Origin: Zasmidium citrigriseum | Taxonomy: Eukaryota > Ascomycota > Dothideomycetes > Mycosphaerellales > Mycosphaerellaceae | NCBI GenBank assembly: GCA_002786025.1 | Contig: NHNW01000018.1 | Span: 620,001-684,000 of the forward strand | Direction of reading: 5' to 3' | DNA: 64,000 nt | Shown here: positions 51,175-60,450 of the stretch, piece by piece | How positions within the stretch are numbered: position 1 is the stretch's first letter | Layout: each line of letters opens with the position of its first letter | Notes under the pieces: model-generated | Database searches by the model: none | What the model was told of the DNA's origin: nothing | The model's input: only the letters and a program-made list of their open reading frames with translations | Made by a program: the position numbers and the translations under genes

Positions 51175-52261
51175 ATGGCGCAGCATGTGAACATCGACAG
51201 CGACTCGGAGGGCGCAGAGGTAGTCTACACAAGCTTTCCACGAGGTGCTTAAGGTACTGATATCTCGATAGCAGATCCTCCAAGATGAGCTCTCTATCGC
51301 CTCCTCGCTCCCATCGACAGACGAGGTGGTCTTGAGAACCCTCGGGGCGTTGCGCATCGAGCTGGAGAAGCCCGAGCTGGAGAAGCCCCAGCCATCTGTA
51401 AAGGATGAACTCGAGGCGAAGCATGTCCTCCTGCTGCTGGTGAAGACGTTCCACGACCTCTGCGATGAGCTGATCTATGAGAAGGAGGAATGGCTGCAAC
51501 AGATGCGGGAGACAGTCGGCCAGATGGGGAGCCAGCCGAGCACCATGCGGGAGCGTATTGGCGATGTTGTCATTAAGAAGTTCGAGGCTGCTCCTTGGGG
51601 CCTGGAGAAGCAGCTCGGGCAGTCGAGATCGGACACTGCGCACACCATCCTTGCCATTTACAAAGGCATGGTCCAGTTCATCAAGCAGCTGAGCGCAGAG
51701 CTTGCGAAGAAGGCCCAAGAAGGCGTCGACTTGAAGAAGTACGATGTCGAAGAGATGCAGTCCGAAGACGAGGAAGAGGAGGAGGAGGAAGAAGAAGACA
51801 ACACCCTCCTGACCAAAGTGACCATCCCGAAGATTAAGGTCACTCCGCCCAAGCCCTCCCAGACACCAAAGTCATCCAGCAAGTCGCCATCCCCCGGCAG
51901 AAAGCAAGTCGGCCCCGGCAACCATAACCACGGCCTCATGACAACCTGGACCAACGCCGAGCACCTGCACATGCTGAAGCTGTATCGCGACAATCCCGAA
52001 GCAACCGCGAAAGACATCGCTCAGAAGCACAACGACGGCTACTGGGTAACTAAAGGCCGTACTGTCAAGCGATCGACGGATGGTCTTCGCCAGCAGTACA
52101 AGAAGCTGCTGGGACCTGGTAATAGGGAGGAGACGAGAGCTAGGCTGGATGGGAAGATTGCGGAGATGGAGGCGGCTGCGCAGGCGGTTTTGCGGGCTTA
52201 TGGGAGTGGTGGCATGAGTGGCGGTATGAGTGGCGGTCCTGTACAGGGAGGTGAGCAGTAG
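51175..52261 (+). CDS. Unknown protein with coiled and acidic regions and SANT/Myb-like C-terminal domain
   Basis: Exons are 51175-51219 and 51275-52261, giving 343 aa. MAQHVNIDSDSEGAE joins ILQDELSIASSLPSTDEVVL. The intron donor is GTAGTC and the acceptor is ATAGCAG, a tandem NAGNAG site that could add one Gln. The N-terminal half is helical and charged. Residues ~165-195 are a Glu/Asp run (SEDEEEEEEEEEDNT). A Lys/Pro/Ser stretch (PPKPSQTPKSSSKSPSPGRK) follows. The C-terminal domain has LMTTWTNAEHLHMLKLYRDN, then HNDGYWVTKGRTVKRSTDGL and RQQYKKLLG, spaced like a SANT/Myb helix-turn-helix. A Gly/Met tail (GGMSGGMSGG) ends it. A chromatin or DNA-binding role is possible, not shown. Confidence 0.68.
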
Positions 52262-52912
52262 ATTGTGTTGGCAGGTGGGTGTTGTTAGGCATCGTTCCCG
52301 TGGACCCTTCAGATGAGACGATGTCTCTTTGTCTCGGAAATGCCAGCGGGGGTCTGCAGATGTTCACGACGGTCTTGAGATGTGCAGTGTAGCTTGAAAT
52401 AGCCTCAGATGCAGCAATCAAACTGATTTTTGTCGACAATATAGGGCTTTGACGTAGTTGTTGATGTTGTTGATGCTGAGAAGATGATCTCGCAAAGCTT
52501 GTGAAAGGAGGTGTGGTCGGCGTGAAAGTTTGGCTAGTGGCTAGCGGCGCACAGACCAGCAGCTTCTTCTCACTTCAACTCTTCTTTCACAGCGGGACAA
52601 ACTACAACACACAACTCAAATCATTATTTACGAGACACCAAAAAGAATAACGAAGACATTGAATGGTATGATGTGAATGACGCCTTTTTTGGTGTGTCTA
52701 TTCTACAAGACCACCGCGCCATTCGCGTGGAACACGAGCCACGCTACAGAAAAACAACCCCAAACGCCAGCGCTCGTATCTCCGTTGGGGTATCATGATG
52801 AAAACAGCACAAACAACGCCACAATGCCCTGGTCGTGAGACTCGATGATGGAGATCTGCTGAGATGTTAGCTATTGTTGCTCTCGAGTGTTAGGAGATGG
52901 TGTAGTCTTACC
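52262..52912. other. Convergent spacer
   Basis: 651 bp between convergent genes. A GTAAGA donor just after the minus-strand stop at 52913 suggests a 3' UTR intron. Nothing else seen. Confidence 0.35.
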
Positions 52913-53662
52913 TCAAACAGTGGCCGCGGCTCCGCCCTGCTCTCCGCCGTCTCCTCCACCTTCTCTCCGCTTGTCTGCGCCGCCTGCGCTACTAGGAGGA
53001 GTCTCCACGTCCTCGAAGTATGCCAGCAGGATGTCCGCTAGCGCCGAGTTCTCTGCCGCATCTTCTGGGCCGAAGTAGTTTCGCTGCGCCCGAAGGCGCT
53101 CGGCGACCCGGTGCCGGATCTCCCGGAAGTGCTGGCGGACCTGCTCGACGTTGCGGGTCCCGCGCTGGATGAGTTGGCCATTCACGGTGGCCGGCCGAGT
53201 CGCAAAGTGCCCATTGAGCATGGGCGTGAGCTGGGTCCACCCTAGCTCGGGCCACTCGATCAGGGTCGTGATGACCCAGTCTTCTTCGTCGGGCAGCCAG
53301 CGGGCGCCGCGAAGTCCGGTCTGAGATGCCGGTATAGTGGAAGCTGGGAAGGAGAGGTTAGCTATGATCGAGGAGTCGGTAGGGGAGGTAAGGTACTTAC
53401 TCGAAACAGATGGAGGACCGGGAGGAGCAGGGGCGGGAGCAGGGGCGGGAGGCGCGGTCGTAGTGGTCGAGGACGGCGCGGCGGTGGTAGAGGAGGCGCC
53501 CTGGGTGGACGCCGCTTGCTGCTGCTGCTGGTTGCTGTTGCCAGCAGTGTCTCCAGCTCTCGACGAAGAATCCATGCCGCCGACGCTGTTCTTCGTGGTC
53601 GGAGGATGGTGTGGTTCTTGGAGAAAGCTGGCGGGCGGAGGAAATTCTTGTGCCTTCGACAT
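52913..53662 (-). CDS. Unknown protein with Myb/SANT-like domain (two exons)
   Basis: The frame is open throughout 750 bp, but a strong 57-bp in-frame intron is present at 53400-53344: GTAAGT donor, GCTAAC branch, CCCAG acceptor. Spliced exons 53662-53401 and 53343-52913 give 230 aa; retention would add 19 residues. The N-terminal part is Gln/Ser/Thr/Pro-rich (NSNQQQQQAAST, PPAPAPAPAPPGPPSV). The folded part is GARWLPDEEDWVITTLIEWP, with LNGHFATRPATVNGQLIQRG and RNVEQVRQHFREIRHRVAER, a Trp-centred pattern like a Myb/SANT helix-turn-helix. The C-terminus is Gly-rich. Because the intron is a multiple of three, retention yields a viable second isoform. Confidence 0.65.
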   Translation of the reverse strand: MSKAQEFPPPASFLQEPHHPPTTKNSVGGMDSSSRAGDTAGNSNQQQQQAASTQGASSTTAAPSSTTTTAPPAPAPAPAPPGPPSVSSKYLTSPTDSSIIANLSFPASTIPASQTGLRGARWLPDEEDWVITTLIEWPELGWTQLTPMLNGHFATRPATVNGQLIQRGTRNVEQVRQHFREIRHRVAERLRAQRNYFGPEDAAENSALADILLAYFEDVETPPSSAGGADKRREGGGDGGEQGGAAATV

Positions 53663-54005
53663 GGCGCTAGCAGGCGGGCCGAACTAGCGCGTGCCCGTGA
53701 AATATAGTAGTTCAAGAAACTATAGGGAACTGTCCTGGTGAGCAGAAAGTCCGTCTGAACCGCAGACAGCGTACTTATCTATTCACAGGCAAAGACCAGA
53801 CTGTGTTTGCAAGGCAGCTCTCACAAGAAACAAACTTCTCAAAGCACCCAGAAACACGCAAGACCTTCACATCTACAAACACTACGTATGTTGTGGACAC
53901 GCTTTCCAGAATGTCTCACCTTTGTTGATGCATGTATACAGGTCTTGATCGCAACAAAGGATGTCGTAAAGCAACAATAGCTAACAAGGCAATTGCTACA
54001 CAACA
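53663..54005. other. Intergenic spacer
   Basis: 343 bp between two minus-strand genes; no feature seen. Confidence 0.35.
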
Positions 54006-55001
54006 CTAGAACCTGCTTGAAAGCCAGCGTATCAACGCCTCTCCAACTTCTGCAGGCTTCTCCAACATGCACCAATGGCTGGCATCAACCTCCTCAAGCT
54101 GGGCGTCAGGCAGCATGCCCTGCGAGAGAGGCCCCTGAACGGCAGCTACTGGAGCCAAAGGATCCTTTGCTGCAGCAATAAACAAATAAGGCACCTTGAC
54201 AACATGATTCCCAGCCTGCAGAGCTGCATCCTCGGCCTCTTTATCCAGACTGTGGGCAGTGGCCTTGTACCAGTCGAGGGGAGCCCTGAAGCTCTCGCGT
54301 CTCATACGATCAACCCATTCCTTACGAACTCCGTTGTCCCTAGCATACGGCAGGACCTCCTTGTCTGCATTAGTTGGATCTTTCAGCCAACGCTCCATGG
54401 CGCCTTCAAAACAACACACTTCCTTCATTCGCTCTCCTCCGCCATGCAGGGCAGTGAACATGTTCTCGACGTTGTCATCCATGAGCTTGTACCCTTCCTT
54501 GGACGTGAAGAGCGGGAAGTACCAGATGGAGCAGTAGCCCATATACTGTTCCTGCATTGCTCGAATCTGCTCAAAGTCGAACGGATACGGCGAAGGCGGT
54601 ATATACGCAGTGCCCAACGTCACCAATCCACAGAGGCGTTCCGGTACAAAGGCATACATCTTGCTGGCAAGATTGGCACCGAAGTCGTGGCCCAGAGCAA
54701 TCACCTGCTTCAAGCCTTCGTTATCGAGGATAGCAACCAGGTCTTTGCTGATCGAGCTCATGCTGTAGTTCTCAATACCTTCAGGCTTGTCCGTATTGCC
54801 GAACCCGAGCAAGTCCGGAGCTATCACACCGCAGCCTGCTGGGAGCAAGTAGTTGTTGATCAGGCCTGCCCAAAGTGCGGCGGTGTCCGGATTTCCATGG
54901 AGGAGAAGTACTGTTGGCTTTGAGTCTTTGGCCTTGGCTGTCCAGTACGCATATTTGAGCGCTGCTGCCGTTCTGAATGTCTTCTGGTTCAGAGAATCCA
55001 T
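54006..55001 (-). CDS. Alpha/beta hydrolase, epoxide-hydrolase-like
   Basis: 331-aa single-exon protein, ATG at 55001. VLLLHGNPDTAALWAGLINN contains the HGNP oxyanion motif (35-38). GVIAPDLLGFGNTDKP is the D-x-x-G-x-G-x-(S/T) strand. The nucleophile elbow is LGHDFGAN with Asp106, as in epoxide hydrolases and dehalogenases rather than serine esterases. EVDASHWCMLEKPAEV supplies His309. A cap domain (residues ~140-245) has Tyr residues that could activate an epoxide. Hydrolysis of an epoxide to a diol in the cytosol is the best inference. No signal peptide is present. Confidence 0.83.
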   Translation of the reverse strand: MDSLNQKTFRTAAALKYAYWTAKAKDSKPTVLLLHGNPDTAALWAGLINNYLLPAGCGVIAPDLLGFGNTDKPEGIENYSMSSISKDLVAILDNEGLKQVIALGHDFGANLASKMYAFVPERLCGLVTLGTAYIPPSPYPFDFEQIRAMQEQYMGYCSIWYFPLFTSKEGYKLMDDNVENMFTALHGGGERMKEVCCFEGAMERWLKDPTNADKEVLPYARDNGVRKEWVDRMRRESFRAPLDWYKATAHSLDKEAEDAALQAGNHVVKVPYLFIAAAKDPLAPVAAVQGPLSQGMLPDAQLEEVDASHWCMLEKPAEVGEALIRWLSSRF

Positions 55002-56227
55002 AGCTCCGATATGAAAGAGCTGCAGAAGCCCTCGATCCGACGATACTGTTCAGAAAGTATTCAGTGACGGCTTTGAGAAGCTCGATCGACGGCACCGTTC
55101 CTTCGGAGTTGTAGGAGTCGAGTGCAGTTGCAAGTCTGCAGCTCGGCTTCGATACGCGTTTGCGAAGCTTGCGAGGTGCGGCTGACTACACGGCCATTTA
55201 TCTCCGGCGCTACGAAGGATACAATATCCGTCAGCTATCGACTCAAAATTCTCCAACTCTTCAAGATCGATGCGTTCTTCAATGGGCATCAAATCTTTTT
55301 GCTTCGTCCTCCACCATACTTTGCTTGATGAAATTACGAACATTTGAGGATGGAGTAACTCTTGCAGCATACGAGGCAGTGTAGACATGAGCTCCATACT
55401 TATGGCCCAACAGAATACGTTGCAATTGCTATGTCTCTAGGCTAATCCTCATCATCTGCCTTTGTAGTCACACATTTTCGAATCACCTTAGCCTCATTGG
55501 GCCGTTCGAGAAGAAGTGTACGATGCAGTTCATCTTTTCGACGTCGTTAGGATCAAGCTTGAACGCGAGTTCCTCATGGATCTCCTCGTACAGATGCAAT
55601 GAGACTACGAGCGTCCTTCAAACCACTGTTGCAAAAGGCCATCAGCAAGCTGTAATTCGAACTCAGTGTCCTCCAAATGCCGCTAGTGGTATTGTACCAG
55701 AGTGTACCATCCTCTACCGACTCAACCATTAGGTCATAAGTTCGATGAACACTGAACAAAGGGTCTAGAGCTTGATTGATGTCCTTGAGAATTCTTTGTT
55801 TAACGACAGCTTTTCATGTTGATGTGAATTTAGAACAAGGAACGTCTCGAAATTGCCTCATTATTTGTACCCTTGTTGCAAAGAGCATATTCAAGTACCC
55901 TTAAGAGTACAATGTTGATACTTAGGTTGTATTCATGTGAAGTAGTCTTTTGCGCACGGATCATCTTGTTGGCTGTGCGCCTTTCACATGTCCTTCCGAG
56001 GATTCGCCTAAGCAAACAAACCCACTTCCAAAAAGCCGCTGGGCTGCTATTCCTCGTCACCTACTACGTTTCCGCTACTTTACCATCTGTACACTACACT
56101 TGTACACTACACCCTAACAGAAAACCACTATATCGCCGAGGCCAGAGAGAAAGCATGTAAGTCAGAAGTCTTGACAGCATGCCATTATCGGCTATCGGGA
56201 CCGCTTCCTAATGCTTTGAGTAGCACG
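55002..56227. other. Region without supported gene; upstream of tandem paralogue A
   Basis: 1.2 kb. A 115-codon minus-strand ORF (55050-55397) begins with ATG but has even, non-biased codons and no motif. At about 55980-56035 lies a block very similar to the sequence upstream of paralogue B (57547-57606). Confidence 0.4.
55980..56035 (+). repeat. Duplicated upstream block, copy A
   Basis: CTTTCACATGT followed by TTCGCCTAAGCAAACAAACC and a downstream AAAAAGCCGC. The same order occurs in the copy at 57547-57606. It lies about 195-250 bp before the ATG of paralogue A. Confidence 0.65.
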
Positions 56228-57030
56228 ATGACTCGCTCCGACGAAGTCGAGAATGGCACTTCAGGAGCTGTACGCATCTATTACGAGCCAGTTGCAGACC
56301 GAGCCAGATCGGAAGACAGGCAATTGTACGTCGAGGACGATTTCGTTGCGTGAGTCCCACTTCCTTTGCCGTAAGTCTGAATTCCATACTGACTTCACGA
56401 AACTGGCAGTCAAGACTCAGCCTTGGCCGCTGCGGGCTTGCAAACTGCAACGGGCACCTATGTATCCGCGAGTCGCCCTCGAATCTCGAGAATTCAGTCG
56501 CCGAGGAACCATTCTGAGCAGGACGTCTTAAATGAGAATGAGATGGAGGTGGAGTTAGAGGCGGAGGCGGAGCGTGAGATTGAGAGTGGAAACGACGATG
56601 TAGACGATAATGGCGGCAACAACGACGACGACGAAGGAACGATCGATCCTGCTCCACCAACGACCCAGGTCTCAACTCAGCCTCCGTTGACCGTTCCTCC
56701 TCAGGTTGCAACTCAAACGCAAGCTGTTGCACTTGCACCTGCACCTGCATCTGCACCTGCACCTGCCGCTCCCGCGTCTGCTCCGCCTGCTGGGCAACAG
56801 CTATTCACCCAAGAAGAAGTGCAGCAGTGGGAAGGCACACATGACTTTCGTCATCTTGGCCGTGGCAGATGGGCGCTTGGCCTCCCGGCCGCTGGATCCA
56901 GCTCTCGGACAGCCGTTAGAGGACCCGGTGAGTATATTAGGAATTGCGGCTCACTTTGACATACGTTCTTCTAACACTTCTACTAGGGGCCGAGGCCTGG
57001 CGAAACGCAAACCTGAAGAAGCGCCGATAG
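56228..57030 (+). CDS. Tandem paralogue A of an unrecognised family (three exons)
   Basis: Exons are 56228-56349, 56410-56927 and 56987-57030, giving 227 aa. Both introns (60 and 59 bp) have GTGAGT donors. The N-terminus MTRSDEVENGTSGAVRI matches paralogue B (MSRSQQVEDGTSGAVRI) at 13 of 17 positions. QDSALAAAGLQTATGTYV follows, then a strongly acidic region (EAEAEREIESGNDDVDDN). After that comes an Ala/Pro repeat (VALAPAPASAPAPAAPASAP) and the conserved C-terminal domain GRGRWALGLPAAGSSSR ... VRGPGAEAWRNANLKKRR. The first intron is absent from B, whereas B has an intron inside the C-terminal domain that A lacks; the last intron is shared in position and phase. No signal peptide. Function unknown; the acidic/low-complexity make-up suggests a nuclear or scaffold protein. 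Confidence 0.72.
56725..56780 (+). repeat. Degenerate (CACCTG)n hexamer tract
   Basis: Repeated GCACCTGCATCTGCACCTG-like units encode the Ala/Pro stretch in paralogue A. Confidence 0.75.
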
Positions 57031-57778
57031 GTGAAGTTTGGGCATTGATGGTTGTTCAACACTAAAGCTTTATTGCACGTCACTTGCGCTTTTTGGTCTT
57101 CCAGAGCGCGCTATGCGTATACACTAGAGAACTAGATGCAATATAGACTTGCTCGACTCCTCGCCAGATGCCCAGCTGTGCTTCACGCCTGTTGTCTCGC
57201 ACGTTTCAAATGATTCAATGCTCACATGCAGAGCTAGGGAAGCAGTCACACAGTGTAGATTGAAACGATACGAGCAGATTGACCTCGCAGTAACTCCTCT
57301 CAATCAACTGTCACGCGAGGGTCTTGCTATCTCGATAGCGCCTCAAATGATGTTGTTACGATTGCGTTTCTTGTAGAAACATTCTATCGGAGAATAGCAA
57401 CAGTGCCGAACAGATTGGAGAACATTCGCGCTACTATGTGAGAAGACCGCGCTGAGAATGATGCTGGAAATGGAACCATTCGAAGTCTTCATGGTGCTTC
57501 CTGAGCTGCCGCGAATGTGCGACGCTCGGACCAAGAAGTTTAGCGCTTTCACATGTTTGGCCGAAGAATCGCCTCAGCAAACAGACCCACACCTAAAACG
57601 CCGCCCCTCCGCTCCAAAGTCTTAGTCTCTAAGTTTCTCAACTTGCGACCACACTTCTCTCTACACGGGCAACACCACAGTCAAGCAAGTCATATATCGA
57701 GAACACTACTGAACAATAGTAAGGTCTCCCGATCCATTCCAGCAGACAGAGGCTCGTTCTAACATACTGGCCAGCACC
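57031..57778. other. Spacer between tandem paralogues
   Basis: 748 bp with no supported ORF. It contains the duplicated upstream block at 57547-57606, arguing that the repeat unit included promoter sequence. Confidence 0.45.
57547..57606 (+). repeat. Duplicated upstream block, copy B
   Basis: CTTTCACATGT, then ATCGCCTCAGCAAACAGACC and AAAACGCCGC in the same order and nearly the same spacing as the block at 55980-56035. It lies about 175-230 bp before the ATG of paralogue B. Confidence 0.65.
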
Positions 57779-58712
57779 ATGTCACGCTCTCAACAGGTCG
57801 AGGATGGCACCTCGGGTGCCGTACGCATCGACACAGAGTCCGCTGATCGCCTCCGGGAGGACGGCGAGGGCATCACTTTCCAGCACATCAGCATCATGCA
57901 GGACGAGGCCATGGTTGCTGCTGGTCAACAGACGACCGTGGGCGCCTTGGTCGAAGTCAAGACTCCGCCTTTGGACTGGGACCGGCTTGGGGCTTTCCCA
58001 ACCGAGGCCGACGGAGACGACGAGGACGACGACGAGATACAGTCTCCAAGAAAGACGAAGAGGAGGAAGTTGGTTCACAACAGGGCAAGCATCATGCCAC
58101 CTCGATGGGTTGACGTTTCCTCTTCAGAGATGGAAGACGAGGACGACGTGTCCGCCGAGGCCGCCAGTGGAGAAGAAGGCTCCAGTGAAGAAGGTACTGG
58201 CGGGGAGAGTGGTGAAGAAGATGACGTCGACGACGAGGACGAAGACAACCAGGGCGGGGGCCCACTTCCTGCACCCGCTCAGCCAGGTCTTGCTCTCGCG
58301 GCATCTGGAAGTGCAACCACTATTCCCCTCATGCCGCGGGAAGACGTGGATGACACCAAAGACCCTTCTCTCTTCACGCCAGGTCAGACGTTCACCAAGG
58401 AGTACAAGGATGCGTGGAAGCACATCTACAACTTCCATCAGTGAGTTTTCCAAGATCCACGAGCCCTAGATTACATTGAAGAGATCCACTAACAATTGCT
58501 TTTTCATCGTAGTCCCGGACGTGGTAGTTGGATTCTTGGCTTGCCGGCCCCCGGTTCGAACACTCGGATGGGTGTTCAAGGTCCAGGTACGTATAGTGTT
58601 TGGTCCGAAATCGCTGCACTGAAGGCGCTAATGTTGACTGATAGATGCGGATGCCTGGAAGGCCGCCAACACCGAGAAGGGCCGCAAGGCTCAGGCCAAA
58701 TCAAGCTCATGA
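57779..58712 (+). CDS. Tandem paralogue B of an unrecognised family (three exons)
   Basis: Exons are 57779-58440, 58513-58586 and 58645-58712, giving 267 aa. Introns are 72 bp (GTGAGT, CACTAAC branch) and 58 bp (GTACGT, GACTGAT). Segments alignable to paralogue A are the N-terminus MSRSQQVEDGTSGAVRI, QDEAMVAAGQQTTVGALV, and the C-terminal PGRGSWILGLPAPGSNTRMG with VQGPDADAWKAAN. A basic NLS-like cluster (SPRKTKRRKLVHNR) and a long Glu/Asp tract (SGEEDDVDDEDEDNQ) lie between, so nuclear location is plausible. The C-terminal domain is preceded by TKEYKDAWKHIYNFHH. The end is Lys/Ser-rich. I do not recognise the family and infer no enzymatic role. Confidence 0.75.
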
Positions 58713-59311
58713 TGATTTGCGATCGAATGTATGGTTGTGAAGTTCAGCATGATGGTTGGGGCGTTTCACATCGACACGAGCAACAGGAAAAGAGGCATCG
58801 GGCCATTGAGGACGCTCCTCCTTTGAATAAAGCCCTTTCAAGACTCCATTGTGCATTTGATCAGGCTTTATGCAATGTCCCGTTGTGCTTTGAATCCAAA
58901 TTATAACAAAGAGTTCTGCGTAACAATTATTGGAACCTGCAGGTAAGCAATCGTGTGCTATAAAGTGACCTACGCCAATACGATGAAGCCATATCATCAA
59001 AATCTGCGTACAGCTCCTCCAAACTTTGTACTGTCTTGGCCTGGCTGCCAAGCCTTGAACATTCACTTGCTCGCGCTAGCGAAGTTTAATTCGCGCATTG
59101 GCTGCTGTGACGGAATATTCCGCAGATCTGGCGTTCTTTTCTTGTTGCGCGACTTTGAAGTAGACATCTGCGCCTTGGAACACATCCACACTGCGACAAC
59201 ATCGCGACCACCACCGCTCTCAAAGCAAGGCTTCTGTCGACGTCTCCATAGGAGTATAAAAAACACGAAGAGTACACATCCACTTCACAACCACCTCGAA
59301 TCTGTCGCGAA
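58713..59311. other. Intergenic region upstream of the 59312 gene
   Basis: 599 bp. TATAAAAAA at about 59255-59262 sits ~50 bp before the ATG. No ORF is supported. Confidence 0.4.
59255..59262 (+). promoter_or_regulatory. TATA box of the 59312 gene
   Basis: GTATAAAAAAC about 50 bp before the ATG, close to a canonical TATAAA. Confidence 0.45.
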
Positions 59312-60450
59312 ATGCCTTGGTACGGCAGCAACATCGACACCACGCAGGGTTTCACCGCCGAGCAGGCGGACTATATAGAGAGCAAGTACTCACAGCTCGT
59401 CCAAAATGGTATAATCGACCTACACTCGGGCTTTCCAAAGCTCGAGTCTCATCTAATCACGGACACGGAAGAGGAGGAGTCAGGAAGAGGAATCTGGGAC
59501 CTGACCTCGGACGCGGTCCGCCGGTAAGTGACCCAATTGCTTCCACATGAGATGTTTTCTGACCTTCTTTTCTCCTCCATAGCTACAAGTATGTGCCCGA
59601 CAATGATGAGAACCACCATCACGATGACGATATCGACCCTCTCGTGTGGCAGTGCAGAGAGCGCAACAACAAGCTTTGCAAGGTCGATATCAAGAGGCTG
59701 TCGCAAGTGTCTGCTCAGCATCGTAGCGCGATTACCGACGAGGGCATGGAGCGCATCATCTGGCGCTCGTACATGCAGCGAAGCACGATCGTTCTTCCAG
59801 AGCCAGCGCCCGCAACTACTGCGAACACCGTCAAAAAGATCAACAAGGGCAAGAAGCGCCCGGTCCAGGAGACCGAAGTTGAGGGTCAGGCAGAGCGAAC
59901 GGAGTCTGCTCCTTCATCCAAGCGCAAGGCAGATGACCAACCTGATGAGGCGAGCGCACCGACCAAACGTGCGCGCATAGAGGAAGCCGATGCTGAGGAG
60001 ACTGGAGACCAAGACAACGACGAGGCCATCTCGGCGAGGGCAATTGCGGAGATGAAGAGAACCGCACCACGAACCTGGGCGGCCATGGTGGAAATGAAGG
60101 AGCTGGAGAGCTCGCTGTCGAGGATCGAAGAGATTGCCGAAGAAGCGGAAGAAGCTGAAGGTGACGCTGTCGCGCCTCAAGCGCCGGCGCGAGAGATGCG
60201 CAAGAAAGCAGCGGATTTCCTGACCAACGGCAAAAGCATGGAGGAGCCCAATCATACCGAGGCGACGGCTGAAGACCTGACGGCGATGGGTATCAGCACG
60301 ACTACCAAGACTCAAGCCGCGGTACCAAACGAGGCAGCGCAAAATACGCTGCAAATTACCACTCGTAAATCTTCGCGGCAAGTGGTGCGGCCGCAGAGCT
60401 ATGTGCAGAAGCGGCGCAACCGCAAGAACGTGAAGACCGAGCCTATTTGA
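59312..60450 (+). CDS. Unknown nuclear-type charged protein (two exons)
   Basis: Exons are 59312-59523 and 59583-60450, giving 359 aa. The 59-bp intron (GTAAGT, CTGACC branch, CATAG) joins TSDAVRR/YKYVPDNDENHHHDDDI. The N-terminus MPWYGSNIDTTQGFTAEQAD is followed by a His/Asp-rich patch and a helical part with WQCRERNNKLCKVDIKRLSQ and GMERIIWRSYMQRSTI. Then come several basic clusters (KKINKGKKRP, SKRKADDQ, TKRARIEE) that look like nuclear localisation signals, a Glu-rich helix (SRIEEIAEEAEEAEGD), and a basic C-terminus with TRKSSRQVVRPQSYVQKRRN. No family is recognised. It sits just after the tandem paralogues and has a similar acidic/basic low-complexity make-up but no alignable sequence. 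Confidence 0.68.

Noticed and set aside
55050..55397. 115-codon minus-strand ORF with ATG
   Set aside because: Codon choice is even, no motif is visible and it lies in the 5' region of the epoxide-hydrolase-like gene. It may be a decayed gene but this cannot be supported.
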